This document shows, in pieces, positions 1-12,500 of a DNA stretch of 64,000 nucleotides. The position numbers and the translations under genes were made by a program. Origin of the DNA: Meconema thalassinum (taxonomy: Eukaryota; Arthropoda; Insecta; Orthoptera; Tettigoniidae). The stretch is from assembly GCA_946902985.2 (NCBI GenBank), contig OX336389.2, positions 1,288,040,792 to 1,288,104,791 on the forward strand, read 5' to 3'. Under the pieces are notes generated by a model. The model saw only the letters and a program-made list of their open reading frames with translations, was not told where the DNA came from and made no database searches. The stretch's first letter is position 1; the number at the start of each line of letters is the position of its first letter.

Positions 1-425
1 ATTTCATCCATCACCATTATGAACAAGAGAGGTGACAGCACACTCCCCTGTCTTAGTCCAGTCTTGTTCCTAAACCAATCTGTCTTTCCAACTGGGGTCA
101 GTATCCTGCTAACACAGTTGTTTACATTGCTTGCACCATTTCCAACATTTCTCTTCCCAGTCTCTTCTTAACCATGGTTTCCCATACCTTCTCTCTGGGG
201 ACACTATCATATGCCTTTTCTAGATCTATGAAAGTCATGATCAAATCCTCTCCATATTCCCAGTTCTTTTCCATCACCTGCCTCAAGCTAAAGATTGGGT
301 CCACTGTGGATCTTCCACTCCTGAAGCCATACTGTTCCTCTTGCAACTCTCCTTCCACCTTTCTTCTCATTCTTCTTTCTAATATCCTTTCCAGTATTTT
401 TACTATTTTTACTATCTGTACATAT
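1..425 (-). pseudogene. RTE-type LINE reverse transcriptase fragment
   Basis: Part of the ORF2 reverse transcriptase of an RTE-like non-LTR retrotransposon, read leftward and leaving the window. Seen: the motif YGFRSGRST (about 306-335) followed by FIDLEKAYDS (about 203-232), which carries the first catalytic aspartate of reverse transcriptases. After one frame change, a stretch resembling the QGSVLSPLLF block lies near 10-60. The upstream part of the domain and the endonuclease are absent, so the copy is 5'-truncated. Its right edge abuts the C-terminal end of a DDE transposase. Stops and a frameshift make it non-functional. The RTE assignment is by motif style and could be a neighbouring clade. 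Confidence 0.8.
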
Positions 426-439
426 ACTAAAAACCAAAA

Positions 440-1593
440 CAAATAAAATAAACTTACCATACGTGTCTGGTTTCTCAGAATGTCAGAATCGGAACTTGAA
501 CTGTTGGATGTTTCTGTCACATTGATGATTATCGACTCCATTAAGTCGTCTCTGACAAGTTCCTGACGAAAATCGTCCTCCTGTAGTTTGTCCGTGTGAC
601 GTACACAGGCTTCCCAATCGGCAATTGTGATGCGGTCTATCGCTTCGTGAGTCAACCTTTCAGTATCGGCTATTTTAAATGTGGTTTTTATTTTCTGCCA
701 CGTAACCTTTCACTTGTGCCCATACCAACTCTATAGGGTTATACTGACGATAAGGCGTCAATCGTACCACCCTGCTACCTTTCTGCTCAGCTATGGTGTC
801 AAGTTCATATATTTTTTCATTGCCCATTGCCCTTTACGAGCTGCAACAATTCAAGCCTTGTTTTTGTTGCGTCATGCAGTATATTGTTATTACGCAGCCA
901 CATAATGATGTCTCCCTTCCTTGTGTTTGTTGTAGGATGCTTGTCCAATGCAATGGAGTGATAGCTCGCATTGTCCATTACAATAAAAGATGCAGGCTGC
1001 AGAAAAGGTGACAGCTGCATTAAAAACCATTCTCGGAATGTTTCCCCCATTCATTTCAGTGTGGTAGTCTGATAAATTTTTCGTTTTTGCCCGGAACACT
1101 AATTTACTCTCGAGTACAAATCCAGTCAGAGCAGATCCAGCGTGACAATAATAAGGCGGCCACCGTTACCTACTGGAACTTTTAAACCCCCACGTCCCTC
1201 CGTCGTCTGCCACATCATCTTCATCGTGTGGTTCTGATTCACCCAAGTCTCATCTTAGTAATAAACATTTTGAATTCCTTCCTCTCAGATTTTGTGCATT
1301 GTTCGTAGAAATGTCGATCGGGCGGCAGCAATATCACTACGTTCCATTGAAAATTTCCTTCCGTCATTACACTTGCCATATTTGAAACCCGCGCGTTTTA
1401 ACATTCTCTGCATAGACCGAGTGCTCCCGTTAAAACCAGTGGCTTCATGCATTACATGAACTAACTTCTTTGCTGTAGGGAATTCGCGTCTATCATAAAA
1501 CTCTAATACCTTACGGCGCAAAACATCCTGATCGAAGCCGTCAATTCCAGTGACTCTTTTCGGTACCTGGCGATCTAAAGTGCACATTTCCAC
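440..1593 (-). pseudogene. Tc1/mariner-IS630 superfamily (DDE_3) transposase, broken
   Basis: A cut-and-paste transposase remnant. Read right to left: an N-terminal helix-turn-helix region (1593-1285, containing GFDQDVLRRKVLEFY), then the DETW motif with the first catalytic aspartate (about 1252), a glycine-rich stretch, then MDNASYHS with the second catalytic aspartate (about 970). The motif NPIELVWAQVK supplies the third acidic residue (glutamate codon 729-731), followed by the C-terminal tail with EAIDRITIADWEACV. All three catalytic residues can be found, but only by changing frame several times, so the gene is dead. The C-terminal side ends against the RTE fragment at about 430. The 5' flank was hit by a SINE at 1647. 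Confidence 0.82.
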
Positions 1594-1646
1594 TTGCCTG
1601 TACTGATAACTTTACTTCACAAACAATACTTTTCTCACTCCGTAGA

Positions 1647-1837
1647 GGGGGCGTGGTGGCTCAGCGGTCTAGCTGAATGCCTCTCACCAAGGCGGTCCGG
1701 GTTCGATTCCCGGTCAATGCATGTGAGATTTTCGAAGTGAAATGCCATGTCCTGTGGTTCGGATTCCACGTAAAACGGAGGTCCCGTGGCTCATGATCTC
1801 GAGATTAACGGTCACGTTAAACTACAAGCTTCCTTTT
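1647..1837 (+). mobile_element. tRNA-derived SINE with perfect 12-bp TSD
   Basis: A 191-bp insertion flanked by a perfect direct repeat, tcactccgtaga, at 1635-1646 and 1838-1849. The head resembles a tRNA: an A-box-like GTGGCTCAGCGG near 1654-1666 and a B-box-like GGTTCGATTCC near 1699-1710. The tail ends in a T-rich run. It sits just upstream of the DDE_3 transposase remnant. The absence of a matching acceptor stem and the TSD argue against a working tRNA gene. Confidence 0.85.
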
Positions 1838-1941
1838 TCACTCCGTAGACCAATATCACCACAGGCAAGCGCTGTGCACTCCTGCGCTTTGGCAACATCG
1901 CACAATGGAGTCCCTGCATCTGCTTCTCGCTTGAAGAACAA

Positions 1942-2310
1942 ATAGATAGATAGATGTTATTTATTACAGAAACACAAGAGAACATCAAGTACAATGCAAT
2001 CGTCAAACAAACTAACATATGGAAATGCAGAATATATATATTGTGCCCGTCTGTGCACCTGGAGCGACAGACAACCACATGCGAGACAGCAGTGAACACA
2101 GTGTTAGCGCGAGATCTCTCTCAGGGCGTTCTGGGTTTGGGCGATAATTACTAACACTATGCTCATGCCGCTCGTAAAGGAAAAAGGAAAGACATGACAT
2201 GCAATTGAGAATTGAAGACCATGTTTCAAGACGAACCAATTCACAAAAAAAATATTTATTCATTAAATTCCTGCATTCTTGCAGAAGCACAAAAATAGCA
2301 CACGCATTCA
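1942..2310 (-). mobile_element. Possible LINE 3' tail with (ATCT)n
   Basis: On the minus strand the sequence ends with a TAATAAATAACATCTATCTATC-like tail at about 1942-1970, the same style of tail as the full-length LINE near 33.7 kb. No reverse transcriptase is recognisable to the right, so at most this is a short 3' UTR fragment. The right boundary is a guess. Confidence 0.35.
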
Positions 2311-3491
2311 ATAGCAGATTTTATGTCTCTCTTATATGAAAATAAACCATAGTCATATTTAAAATTGTCCATACCTTGACTATGTTTATGAATTACACTT
2401 CATTCTTTAATTTATACAAGTCGAGATGACATAAAATAATTTTTCCCTATTATGTTGCATAGTTACTCTATTTTACTATTTACAAATAGTTCTGACATTA
2501 GCACGGATTAGTTCACACGCGATTCTTCATTCAATTATTTAATAAACACCCTTATTAACGCAGTTATGTCAAAATGTCATGATGACTATTACTTGGGCAC
2601 AGTAGTTAATTTTATAGCAGACAATTGAGAACAATAATAATAATATCTGGTTTCATGGAGTTAGCTAGACATATTCCTTCATAAATTTAAAGATCTAATG
2701 CACTGACCCTGAATTCATATGACCATAAAATTTACATGACAATATTGCTTGTAATAATCCATAATAATTTGAGCTATCACATCACAGGGAAATCTTTAGG
2801 ATTTGGAATACACAGAAGCATTATGGGACAGGAGACAATTCACGCAACTCCCATTTTATTTTTTATCAAAGCATACAGCTTTCGGTGGATTTCGGATACA
2901 ACTCCTCTAATCTCCACTCAACACGAGGATCTAGGCCTCTTTAAACAACTTTTACAAAGTGCCTTAGCAATTTAACTTCTATTCTCAACATCCTAAAAGA
3001 TAACAAATATTAAGCATTCAAATGGATATCAACAGTAATTATTATTCAATATTTTATCAGTAGCTTTCATGACTATTATTCATTTGGAATATCACTTCCA
3101 TCATTATTTATAGAATTCAAGATTATTATTATTATTTATTCAGAAAAAAAAATTCTTCTTCTTATTATTATTATGATACATCATATTTTTCTGTCTTGCA
3201 GAATAAAAATTAATGCATCTAATCATTGAAAATCTGCTGCTTTATGAATTAGGATAGGAATCCTCATATTATTTACTGCAAAAATGAAACATTGAGGATT
3301 GCACCTCGGCTGCAAGTCTACCCTGACTATATGGAAAAATTACGCCTTAAAAATATGCAACCATTTTAACTGTACAAGAGTTACTTAACAAAGAAAGTGA
3401 ATTGGTCTATCAGAACTGAGGAATATTCATGGCTCTCCGAAATGTTTAAGCTTGCAGAAGTCTACGTTATCATGTTTCCGTGGCTATCTGA
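2311..3491. other. AT-rich stretch, no feature recognised
   Basis: No protein resemblance, terminal repeats or tRNA-like boxes were seen. It contains short ATT runs near 3123-3175. Confidence 0.5.
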
Positions 3492-3645
3492 CCTCCCTCG
3501 ATGCAGATCAACTCCACGTACCAAGGATCTGAAAAGTTTAACATGGGGCATGATGTCGCGTTCAACTCCCCCGGTGCAGGTCGACTCCGCGCACCACGGA
3601 CCGGAGAAGTTGAAACGCAGGACATTGGGGTATGATGCAGCATTC
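3492..3645 (+). repeat. Diverged tandem duplication (72 and 82 bp)
   Basis: Two adjacent units share the order ctcc-c-tgcaggtc, ccacggacc, gaaaagtt, catggggcatgatg. The first is 3492-3563 and the second 3564-3645, with about 75-80% similarity by eye. The pair lies inside an open frame (3397-3795) that I cannot match to any protein. Confidence 0.6.
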
Positions 3646-5064
3646 TGCTTGGCCTACGGACCTAAGTCGCAGGTGGCTTTATTCCTCGTTCCTAAGGACA
3701 TCCTGGTCTGGTCTCCTCACATCCTGCCTTTAGTCATCTCCATGGACTGGGGTAATGAAATTATCCTATCTTGGGACTGGTATCCATGCGCATAAGGCAT
3801 GCTGCTAGTAATGTTCATGTTTAATAATGGAGTTCACTGGTATGACACCACCGCCCCCTGGTCTGACGGGACAGGCAAATAACAATAATTCCAGGTGTTA
3901 ATGTCTTTGTGAATATAGGTGGAATCTGGCCTGATATTTCCCCGTATAAAAATATAAGTTGTGAGGGTAGCCTGTTAGCTTTTGCAAATGTTCGATTGCT
4001 AACTTATGAGGTGGTCCCAGTTCTTAACAGTTTGTTGTTGGTAGTGGGGACTATACACAAAACCACAATGAAATACCATACTTGTAAAATACAAGTCGCA
4101 CTCACATACCTTTTGATGTCTTGAAGTGTTCTATCAGGTGCAGAATTATAAGTTCGAAGCACTGTAAATTATGGCTATGTTCACCACCAACGTCGCACCT
4201 AGGCTATGTCCAAACGGACAGAGTAACATCGCACTTATTGCCTAGTTCGAAGGAGCACTCGCTCATACTGACGTCGTATTCATCTATATCGGTGACGCAC
4301 ACACACTTCGTGGTTCGATGACGGGTCAGACTATTCCGACTGTGTACTTGACCTGTGTCAAGGCCGGTTTTTATACCGTCTCACGGGTGCATATCGATCA
4401 TTCAACTCGCATTACGTATTGCCTGATCTTCCATATCATTGGCTATGTTCATAGAACCCTCCAGAAGGTTTGTAATTTCCAATAGAATATCCTGAGTAAG
4501 CAAGCATATTACTCCCCATACAATACTGAAGCGTTGAGATAAGTCTCTTCTATAACAAAAGCATATAACGAATATGCCTTCAATATCCACTAGCTACACG
4601 TGGAACATGTGGCCGGTTCAAAGCTTGCGTTGAGTTGGCAGCTAGACCTTGACTCGCTGACGTCACGAGCGCGCTCTCTTTAAACTCACGCCGGACCACG
4701 ACATCGTAAATGGGCACGATATATATATACAGTGTTATGCTCTGAATCACACACACACTTGCACACACACAGACACACAGACATTAATCCTCTGGCTTGC
4801 TTATGCAATACTTCCCGTCATTTTACTGGCATACACAGAGGTACACAATAATATCACTATTACACTATTTTAGTACATTTGTTATTTAAAGAAACGCACT
4901 TCTATGGCGATTAGGTTCTTACAGCTATAAACGACTGAGTGCGACTCCCGCTGATTGGCTGAGACGTAACCGCGCTATTGCGCATCCGAGGCCCACGGGC
5001 CATCAACGCTGTCGCCGAGCATAGTTGTATCTTATCATCTCTTAGATGCCTGTGGAAACTGTCA
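3646..5064. other. No gene recognised; simple-sequence patches
   Basis: Contains an AT microsatellite near 4720-4730 and CA-rich runs near 4749-4775. A GC-richer segment near 4935-5010 has an inverted CCAAT box (gattggctg). No coding resemblance was found until the pogo-like fragment begins. Confidence 0.45.
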
Positions 5065-5589
5065 AGGACTAAAATGCTTCGTAAATGCAATAAAACGCCT
5101 GCATGCCTTTCCCAAATGCACTCTCCCAGCCAACGACGAGCCTGTTATCCTTCCAGCCTTTTTCTTGTGCTCTCACAACAACAACAAGAACGCATAAAAC
5201 ACCATTCATTTCAGCAGTGCCTTTCTTTTGAAAATTGCAAAAGGTGGGAGTTTCATGCCATCCGCTAATATCGCCAGCATAACACTGCAACGTTGCTTTT
5301 CACTGCCACTTGTTAAAATAGAGACACACTTTTGACTTTTGTTCTCTACAGTTACATCAAGCAGTATGTCAAAATATACGGGAGTTTGATCTGCTTTACT
5401 GATTTGACTCAATAAATATAACTTTTCTTTCCGGAGTCATATTATGTGACTCGGGAACTGGATCGATGTTTCCTCGTAAGCATCTGGCTAATGTTGGCAA
5501 ACTGTATTTTTCCATCTAATCTGTTAAAGAAATGTTTGAATCAGTCACTGCTTGCCCAAAAATCCCATCTATTTATGCCTATTTCTTTA
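5065..5589 (-). pseudogene. pogo-like (DDE_1/CENP-B type) transposase, central part
   Basis: Minus-strand frames give a CENP-B-type DNA-binding piece (RWDFWASSD then FKHFFNR, about 5560-5490). Next comes the DDE_1 start, where family members have DETPVYFD and this copy reads ADQTPVYFD (about 5390), then CVSILTSGSEKQRC and LAILADGMKLPPFAIFK. After a frame change comes RAQEKGW (about 5160). Stops and frame changes show it is dead. The N-terminal part lies at 6344-6612, separated by an RTE insertion at 5599-6334. The first catalytic position appears as D in DQT. Confidence 0.78.
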
Positions 5590-5598
5590 ACGCTATCA

Positions 5599-6334
5599 TC
5601 ATCATCATCATCATCATCTTGTACAGTTTCCAGCCCCAGGCTGGGTCTGTTTGGAACATAAGCCTCGCCACTTAGTTCTTTCTTCCCACCACCTCTCCGC
5701 TGTCACTCTGGTCCAGTCCTCGCCTCTCTTCTTGACACATTCCTCCACTCCTTTCAGCCATCTATCTCTTGGTCTTCCCCTTGGTCGTTTCTTCTGCATC
5801 TGCATCTCATGTATCCTCTTGGGAATCTTCTTCTCATCCATTCTCTTTAAGTGTCCATACCACCTCAGTCTTGATGTCTCAATCCTACCTTGCAAGGGCT
5901 CCTCTTTCACCATTTCCCTGACCTTTTCATTCCTCACCCTGTCTCTTCTTGTTACTCCGATCCTACTTCGCAGGAACTTCATTTCACCTGTCTGTATTCT
6001 GCTTATGTCTCTTTTCTTCATTGTCCACGTTTCTGAAGCATAGGTCAGTATCGGGATATAGTAGCTTCTGTATAACACTTCCTTGCTTTTTTGTGGGACA
6101 TCTTTATTCCACACTAAGCTCCTAATGCTTCTCAGAAATGCTTCTGCCTGTCTGCCACGTTCCGTAATCTCTTTGTCATTTCTCCCATTTTCCTCCACTA
6201 TACTTCCCAAGTACTTGAGACTTTCCACCTTCTTCAGCTGTCCACCTCCAAGTGTTATCCCACTCATTGGTCTGTCCTTTTTCCTGGTCGTTAACAGGAT
6301 CTCACATTTACTGATGTTGAACTTCCAGGCTGGC
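5599..6334 (-). mobile_element. 5'-truncated RTE-like LINE 3' end, (ATC)n tail, 9-bp TSD
   Basis: The insertion is flanked by acgctatca at 5590-5598 and 6335-6343, and it splits the pogo-like transposase. It encodes the C-terminal part of an RTE-type ORF2: KYLGSIVEENGR (thumb), YASETWTMKKRD, LRWYGHLKRMDEKKIP and RPRGRPRDRW. The element then ends in a GAT triplet run on its own strand. About 235 codons stay open from the truncation point to the natural stop, so it is fairly young. It is the same subfamily as the fragment at 19414-19597. Confidence 0.9.
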
Positions 6335-6343
6335 ACGCTATCA

Positions 6344-6612
6344 ATCGCCTTTAATTGGAGCAAAACCGAATTGTCTTTTACTTATATATTCGTGCAGTCG
6401 TTTTTTCCACTTTGGGGAATGCCACCTTTTTACCTTGGAAGGCCAAGTGATTTTGCAAACAGTTATGGAGTTTGTCCTTGTTTTCTCCAATCTCTTATAC
6501 ACAGTTCAGGTATTGTACATCGTATTTCCTACCCAAGGTACGATTTCCTTCTTCTGCTTTCTTGATCATTTTAAACTTTTCTGCCACAGTAAACAGTCTT
6601 CTCTTCTTTTGC
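6344..6612 (-). pseudogene. pogo-like transposase, N-terminal part
   Basis: Minus-strand reading gives RRRLFTVAEKFKMIKKAEEGN (in part), GRKYDVQYLN, then KVKRWHSPKWKKRLHEYI and SKRQFGF, the typical helix-turn-helix start of pogo/Tigger/jerky-type transposases. It continues into 5065-5589 when the RTE insertion is ignored; a frameshift is still needed at the junction. It contains an in-frame stop near the YLNCV position. I could not define the outer inverted repeat. Confidence 0.75.
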
Positions 6613-7639
6613 CGTATACATTTTTTACCTGATCATTAGCACACATTGAACACCAACCTAACACACAGTCAACACAAGGTTCTTCCGTGTAGGTTTGTCT
6701 GCAAATTAGTGTCTGTTTATTAGGGTTCTAAATTTTGGTCTATTGTGAGGGATTTCTTCGTTAATACCAATTTCTTGTAGGTCTTGTGTGTTATTTCTTC
6801 CAGGCTGATAACCTTGATGTTAGGCCCCTTAGAACGACAAAATTAGTGTTAGCTTTAAACTTTTCTTTGCTTTTCTAATCTGTTGACCAGAACCGTAGAG
6901 AAGAATTTGTAGTTTATCATCATCATCATCACCATTGTTATTATTATTATTTCAACTACTGTAAACAGCCTTAAGATACACTCTTGTGATAAGCTGGATC
7001 AGACTTGAGGTAAGGGGAGTGTGCCTTAGCAGATATGAGTTCCAAGGCTGGCACAGCTGGGCTATATGGGGCAAGCTTGGCACTGCTCGTACTAGTTAGT
7101 GTGAGAAACATTTCATTGCAGCATTACTCGAGAGTAACTAGAGGAGATGCTGTTGTTACTTAATTGAGGGGCTTGGGTCGTCTTGGTCATCAGCATCATG
7201 TTCTTAGATGTGTATTGAATTTGTTTGATAACCTGAGTTTCTGTGATGACTCCAATATTGTACAAGTGCAGATCAAGCTGATGGCTCGGAGCGACAAAAT
7301 ATATGGGTTGCTAGCTTCTAGAGGATGATCTTCATGAAACTATATTTTTATCATCATCATCATCATTGTTACAAGTCAAAAGAGTCCTAAAATGTAGGCT
7401 CTTTCTATGATATCTTACTAATACTTGAAGAGTTTGAAATCTTCCTTCCAATAAACGGGGCTGATAGCCTCAGTGTTAATCCATTGAACCTCCACACCAT
7501 GAACTTAATTAGGCTGTAAAACTAACTGCAAAAAAATACTGACTGTAAAAAATTATCATTGAGTATACAGTTGTTGCCATAAAGCATTTAGAAAGCTTCT
7601 TTCAAGATGTTCTAATTATTTGGAGTCATCTACGTTTTG
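6613..7639. other. No gene recognised
   Basis: Flank of the pogo-like element. Short ATC/GAT triplet runs lie at about 6918-6932 and 7350-7366. No open frame with recognisable content. Confidence 0.45.
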
Positions 7640-7734
7640 GCCAGGAACTTAAGGTCTCAGGTGAAAACTCCATCCCGCTGCCGCTAGGAGTTGAATCTAG
7701 GTCGTCCAGATGAAAGGCCAACAGCTGAGACCTA
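7640..7734 (-). mobile_element. tRNA-like SINE fragment
   Basis: On the minus strand GGTCTCAGCTGTTGG (A-box-like) is followed by AGATTCAACTCC (B-box-like) about 40 bases later. The fragment is bounded by inverted copies of ggtctcag (7653-7660 and 7725-7732). No TSD was found. Confidence 0.45.
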
Positions 7735-9390
7735 TAATTTTTTCCATAAAAAGATTATGCTAACATTTGGTAGATGTTGCCCAAAGACACAATGGCACGT
7801 TGGGATGATTATGATGATGATGATAATTGACTTCAATGATTCATAATGCCCTTGAGAATCCTTCCTGGCATAAATTGGACAGTGTTACAGTGTGCACATA
7901 TGAAGTACGGTATGAGTTCCAATCTGGCCAGCACAGTGGACTACACACACATAGCTGGCGGCAGGTTGGGAGAGCCAAGGACATTACGTCATTTTTGCCT
8001 GTGCCTTTCTTATTCGACTGTCCATTTGAGTGCACAGGAATAGAACATTCTACTGACATTAGCTATGCAGGACCCTGGTGCACATGTCAATTCCTGATAT
8101 ACAATATATGAATGCCTCTAAATCACCACGGAACAATACGATTTCTGTGAAACTTGGTTCAGCTCACCAGTACTGTAGCTTAAACCCACAGGTATAAAAT
8201 CTATATAACAATTTTCACCAATTATAGATGGCACGCATGCCAATTCCTTACACATGAATTCACCTAACTCGATAGAAATTTCATAAATCATTTATTCAGT
8301 GTTACCTTCATAATCTAGTAAAAGAATTGTTTTTCAGTCGAACAACACATTAATGTGCCCAATTAATTAGGGCGGGGAATAACACTTACCTACTCACACC
8401 TGGTAGGTTAATACTTAGCTTCAACACTACCTGAGGGAAGATGATTGAAAGAAAAGGAGAAAGGTTTAGGAGGGGAAACAATCATAGGCAAAGAGGAAGA
8501 GAATCCAAGCCTAATTAATAAAGAAATAGTGATATAAATCATAGTTACACTGCGCAAAGCCCGTAAAGTAACTAACATTTGTGGGAGCTTGAACACGGTT
8601 AACGGAGAGAGCGGCGTGAGCTAAGGTTACCTGCATGCTATCGCTAAGTGCTCTTTCCCTCCCGAGCAGGTATTTGGGTGCTATGGGGATAGTTAGTGCG
8701 CTGGCAAGCAAGGATATGTGAGGTGAAATGAATGTATGTACTTTCCCTTCAAAAGGGTGCGATTTTCTGAAGCATTCTGAAATGCTAGAAGGATTTAAAT
8801 TGGCTGGAATATTTTTATTACCTGACACTGTCGGATTTCCAACAGAAAGGCCGAATGCCCCCAGAGTGGGCAGAGATAAAGCAACTCTAGTGCTTTTAGC
8901 AATGGTTTTATTATTACAGTATTAGTAGAAATCTCCAGAGAGTACCAATTGTTGCATTTAAAGCAGGCTAAACTCTTACCCAGCAGAGTGCCGACTAAAA
9001 GTTTAGAACGGAGGAAAACCTCAAACTTAACTTGAACAAAACCACAATTTGAAACAGTAAACCATAAAAACAGAGGGAAATCTCTAAAAGTAGGAAGCTA
9101 GGAGAGCGAGCTATACTTGCTTTAATAATTTACTAGAATTAGCTATGATAGCTAAAAGAAACTTTTTCAATGGTGTTAGTGAAAGTTTTGTTCTAAATGC
9201 AACAAGTGATTGAGATTGTAGTAAGCTTATCATTCAGTGATTTCCCTTTATTTTTGAATATAGGATAACTCGGGAGAAAAAGTAGGGAGGAGAAGGTTCT
9301 GCCTAACAGTTTTTCTAGCAATAGAATGGAAAACAAATAATAGAGATTTTATTTAACAAAGTAATTGAATTGAAAAACATTAACAATTTT
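7735..9390. other. No gene recognised
   Basis: Short GAT repeats near 7810-7822. Open frames are short and unlike any protein I know. Confidence 0.45.
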
Positions 9391-9513
9391 AGATCTCGGA
9401 TCTTATTTTTAGCTTAAGAACAACTTTTTTGTTTTATAAAAATTTTAGGTCTCAGACCTATAATAATAAACAGGTTTACAAATAATGTTAAACAATTACA
9501 AGGTTTCGAACCT
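9391..9513. repeat. Three phased 13-bp palindromes with compensating changes
   Basis: agatctcggatct (9391-9403), aggtctcagacct (9447-9459) and aggtttcgaacct (9501-9513). Each has 5-bp complementary arms around a TCG or TCA centre, at 56- and 54-bp spacing. The arms differ among copies, yet each stays self-complementary. Confidence 0.7.
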
Positions 9514-12500
9514 GTTACAAGCACTAAAAATCCTTACAAGGGTTTTCAAAATTTGCATACAATTAAGGAGTTTAAAGAGTATAATGATAATAATAGTAAA
9601 GGAATTACAATTTGGTTTAATATTTCGTTAAGTTATTTAGGTAGAAAAAAATGCTTTTAAAATGCCTTTGTAACAATAGAAAAGGCTATAAATAATTAAT
9701 CTCATATTCCTGACAGCAGCAGGATGAGAAAAAGAAGATTAATAAGAGGTTTCTATAACCCCTGTTATTTACGCAGAGTTTAAGAAATGCCACATTCAAA
9801 TGGGACAGGTCGCATTAACGAAACCTGGATTGCACAAATTAGATAATTATATAACAATTGGAAAAAGTAGAACTCCCTGGTCTTAGCAGGGGAAAAAAAT
9901 GCAGATTAAAATGTGAGCTATAACCACATATATTGAAGCAGAGTGAATAAATGTTAAATGGAGCAAAAGGTGGGAGGGCGCCTAATTTTAGGCGAGGCCT
10001 CATAGAAAAGTGACTAGTTTAATGTTACCCTAAATTGTTAGTAAAGGGATTAGGAGTGTAGGAAACATGGGGTTTGAGTCCTGGCCAGTTTTATTGATAC
10101 GAACGAATCGCGACGCAGAAGCAGCCACACAGTCGCTTTTGAAGCACTAAACGTTTGTTGAACAAGAGAAAAGTTATTGTGGTTTATGGAGATACACTGA
10201 GTTGAACTTTAATGTGTTTCTTGCGTTATAAAGTTTTTAGGTTTCAATTAATAGTTCCAGTTAACTTGAGGTTTTCAGTAATTTGACGGTATTCCTTGGA
10301 GGCAACAAGTAAGTTTTAGAAAGTTATTAATTGGCATAAAACCCTCATTGTAGGGAAGGTATCCCTTATTTAGTACAAGAAGCACCAAATTTTAGGTTTA
10401 GAAATAAGATTAGTTAGCTTAGGCATGACAATTCCCTCGGGGGGCAGTTATTTCAAAATTTTGCGAAAATCCCAACACTGCCTATAAAATCCATAAAGTT
10501 TCTCTGTTTAGATTAAAACCATTTTTAAAACATGGTTAAAATCAATGTAGGTAGTTACTTACCTTGCTTGATGATTGAAGTTTGAAGATTCCTGCAGACG
10601 GTACACTTAAAATTCAGACATGGTGTCGATTTGAAATTTACCTCATTTAAAGAGGAGGATAGCCTCTGAGAGAGGACTTAACTGTTCACTCAAACGTCTA
10701 GACTAGAAGTGGGCGAAGGATAATTGCACACGAGAGAGCGAGAAAGACGTGAGGGAGGGGAAGGAAACATGAGAGGCTAAGCACTGTAGGAAACATTAGG
10801 AACCAAAATTTTCAACATAATGAGAATGCAATACATCAATTAATATCTACATGGAGATGATAGATGACGACAGCGACGACGTCTGCTGGAATGGTTTGTA
10901 AATCCTCTTGAAATCGATGAATCCAAAAACTTTGGCAGGTTGCAGCATGGAGCGCCGTTACTTTGCAACGAATACATAACTGAAACAAACTTACATGAAT
11001 TTTAATATACATTCAAAGAAAATGGGAAATACAAAACAGGGGTCCCAGTTGGTGTCTGCGAGGAAAATAAGGAAAACTAATGAAAGAGAAAAAGTAAAGA
11101 GCAGCAAGAGCTAAATCTAACTAACCGTGTATTCCAAAGAATACACCAACACCTACTAACCTGGACAATATTACAATATTACTTTATGCACTTCTCAAAA
11201 GAAAGAAAAAAGGTGGGGGAGGGGGTTAATTGGATGACATGTTTTGTTCACTTACGGCTTTTTTTTTTAAATCTTTGGCAGATAAGTATTGGACCTGTTT
11301 GCTCCGAGACACCACAAGGCTGGAAGCTGAGATCAACCACCTTGGGAACTCATTGCAAACAAACCACATATAATACTCTACATGCATTTGAGCTAGTCCC
11401 AGCACAAGAGTGTTATCTTGGGTAGTATCGGGTTGGGGTGTGATGACGTTATGAAACTAGCCCAAAATACACATCCAAAAAGGAAAGGAAAATCACAAAT
11501 CCACTAACAAATAATCCAAGGTTAAGATGAAAACTGTCGTCCGACATTTATTTTTGCCAAAGATCCTTAGCCTACTCTTCTATTGGGAAATAATGTGTGA
11601 AGCTTAACTATCTAAACCCTCCTGAAAAAAAATAAACACCTTACGTTGTAGTACTAAGAATCCCCTTAAGAGGCCTGTATACAAAAACTGCTAGAAAATA
11701 CTGCTAGGAAGATGGTACAAATAAATCCCCTACGCAAATAGAAAGGTGACTTTAAATAGTCCTTAATCACACTAATCCTAGTGTTGGTAGCATACGGCTT
11801 CTCTGTTGACATGCACAGCATTCAACTAGATCTGAAAAATGTGCATAAATAATAAGAAAGCTACAATGGTGGTACTACCTCCAACATTTAATCTTTAATT
11901 TTCCGAAGTAGCTAAGTCCTGTCCATATCTCTATGATTAAATAAAAATGAAAAATCTAACCTTTTCTAAACTGTACAGGTTCCAAATACAACATTTACAA
12001 ATGTACAATTTCATACTACATGACCTCATCGTCCATCTAAGTCTCATCACAGTCAGTTGTATCATACATCACTTCTTGTAATACGACAGAAAATTGTTGT
12101 CTCAAATCCGATTAGTTGCATCATTAAGTTGCTGATATAGCTTCTGCCATCTTATTTCAGAATTTTTTTAAATTGTTATTGCTTGCTACTTTCATGTGGT
12201 TAAATTTATTTCCATATATTTATTTATTCCAGATGCGTGCTCTTATTAATTTCAATTTTATAGAAATTTTACAATCATGCTTTATGTATGTATTTTTTTA
12301 GGTCATTTTACTCTCTTAAGATTATTATTTTATCCGCTTGATTTTTTAATTCAACCTCAAATATCATCACCAATATCATGATGTTATTCCTAATATCAGC
12401 TGTTCCTGAGTCAACACATATCACCATTTTGCACATAATTCAATATCATCTCAATTCCGTGCCCATGAATAACCTGTTCATAACACCTTAATATTAATTT

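Noticed and set aside
1647..1720. A tRNA gene
   Set aside because: A- and B-box are present but the acceptor stem does not pair, and TSDs show it is a SINE head. The same reasoning was applied to the other tRNA-like heads at 21949, 23152, 35745, 38110, 43458 and 55506.
3397..3795. 132-codon open frame
   Set aside because: No protein resemblance; it contains a DNA-level tandem duplication and no splice or promoter context.
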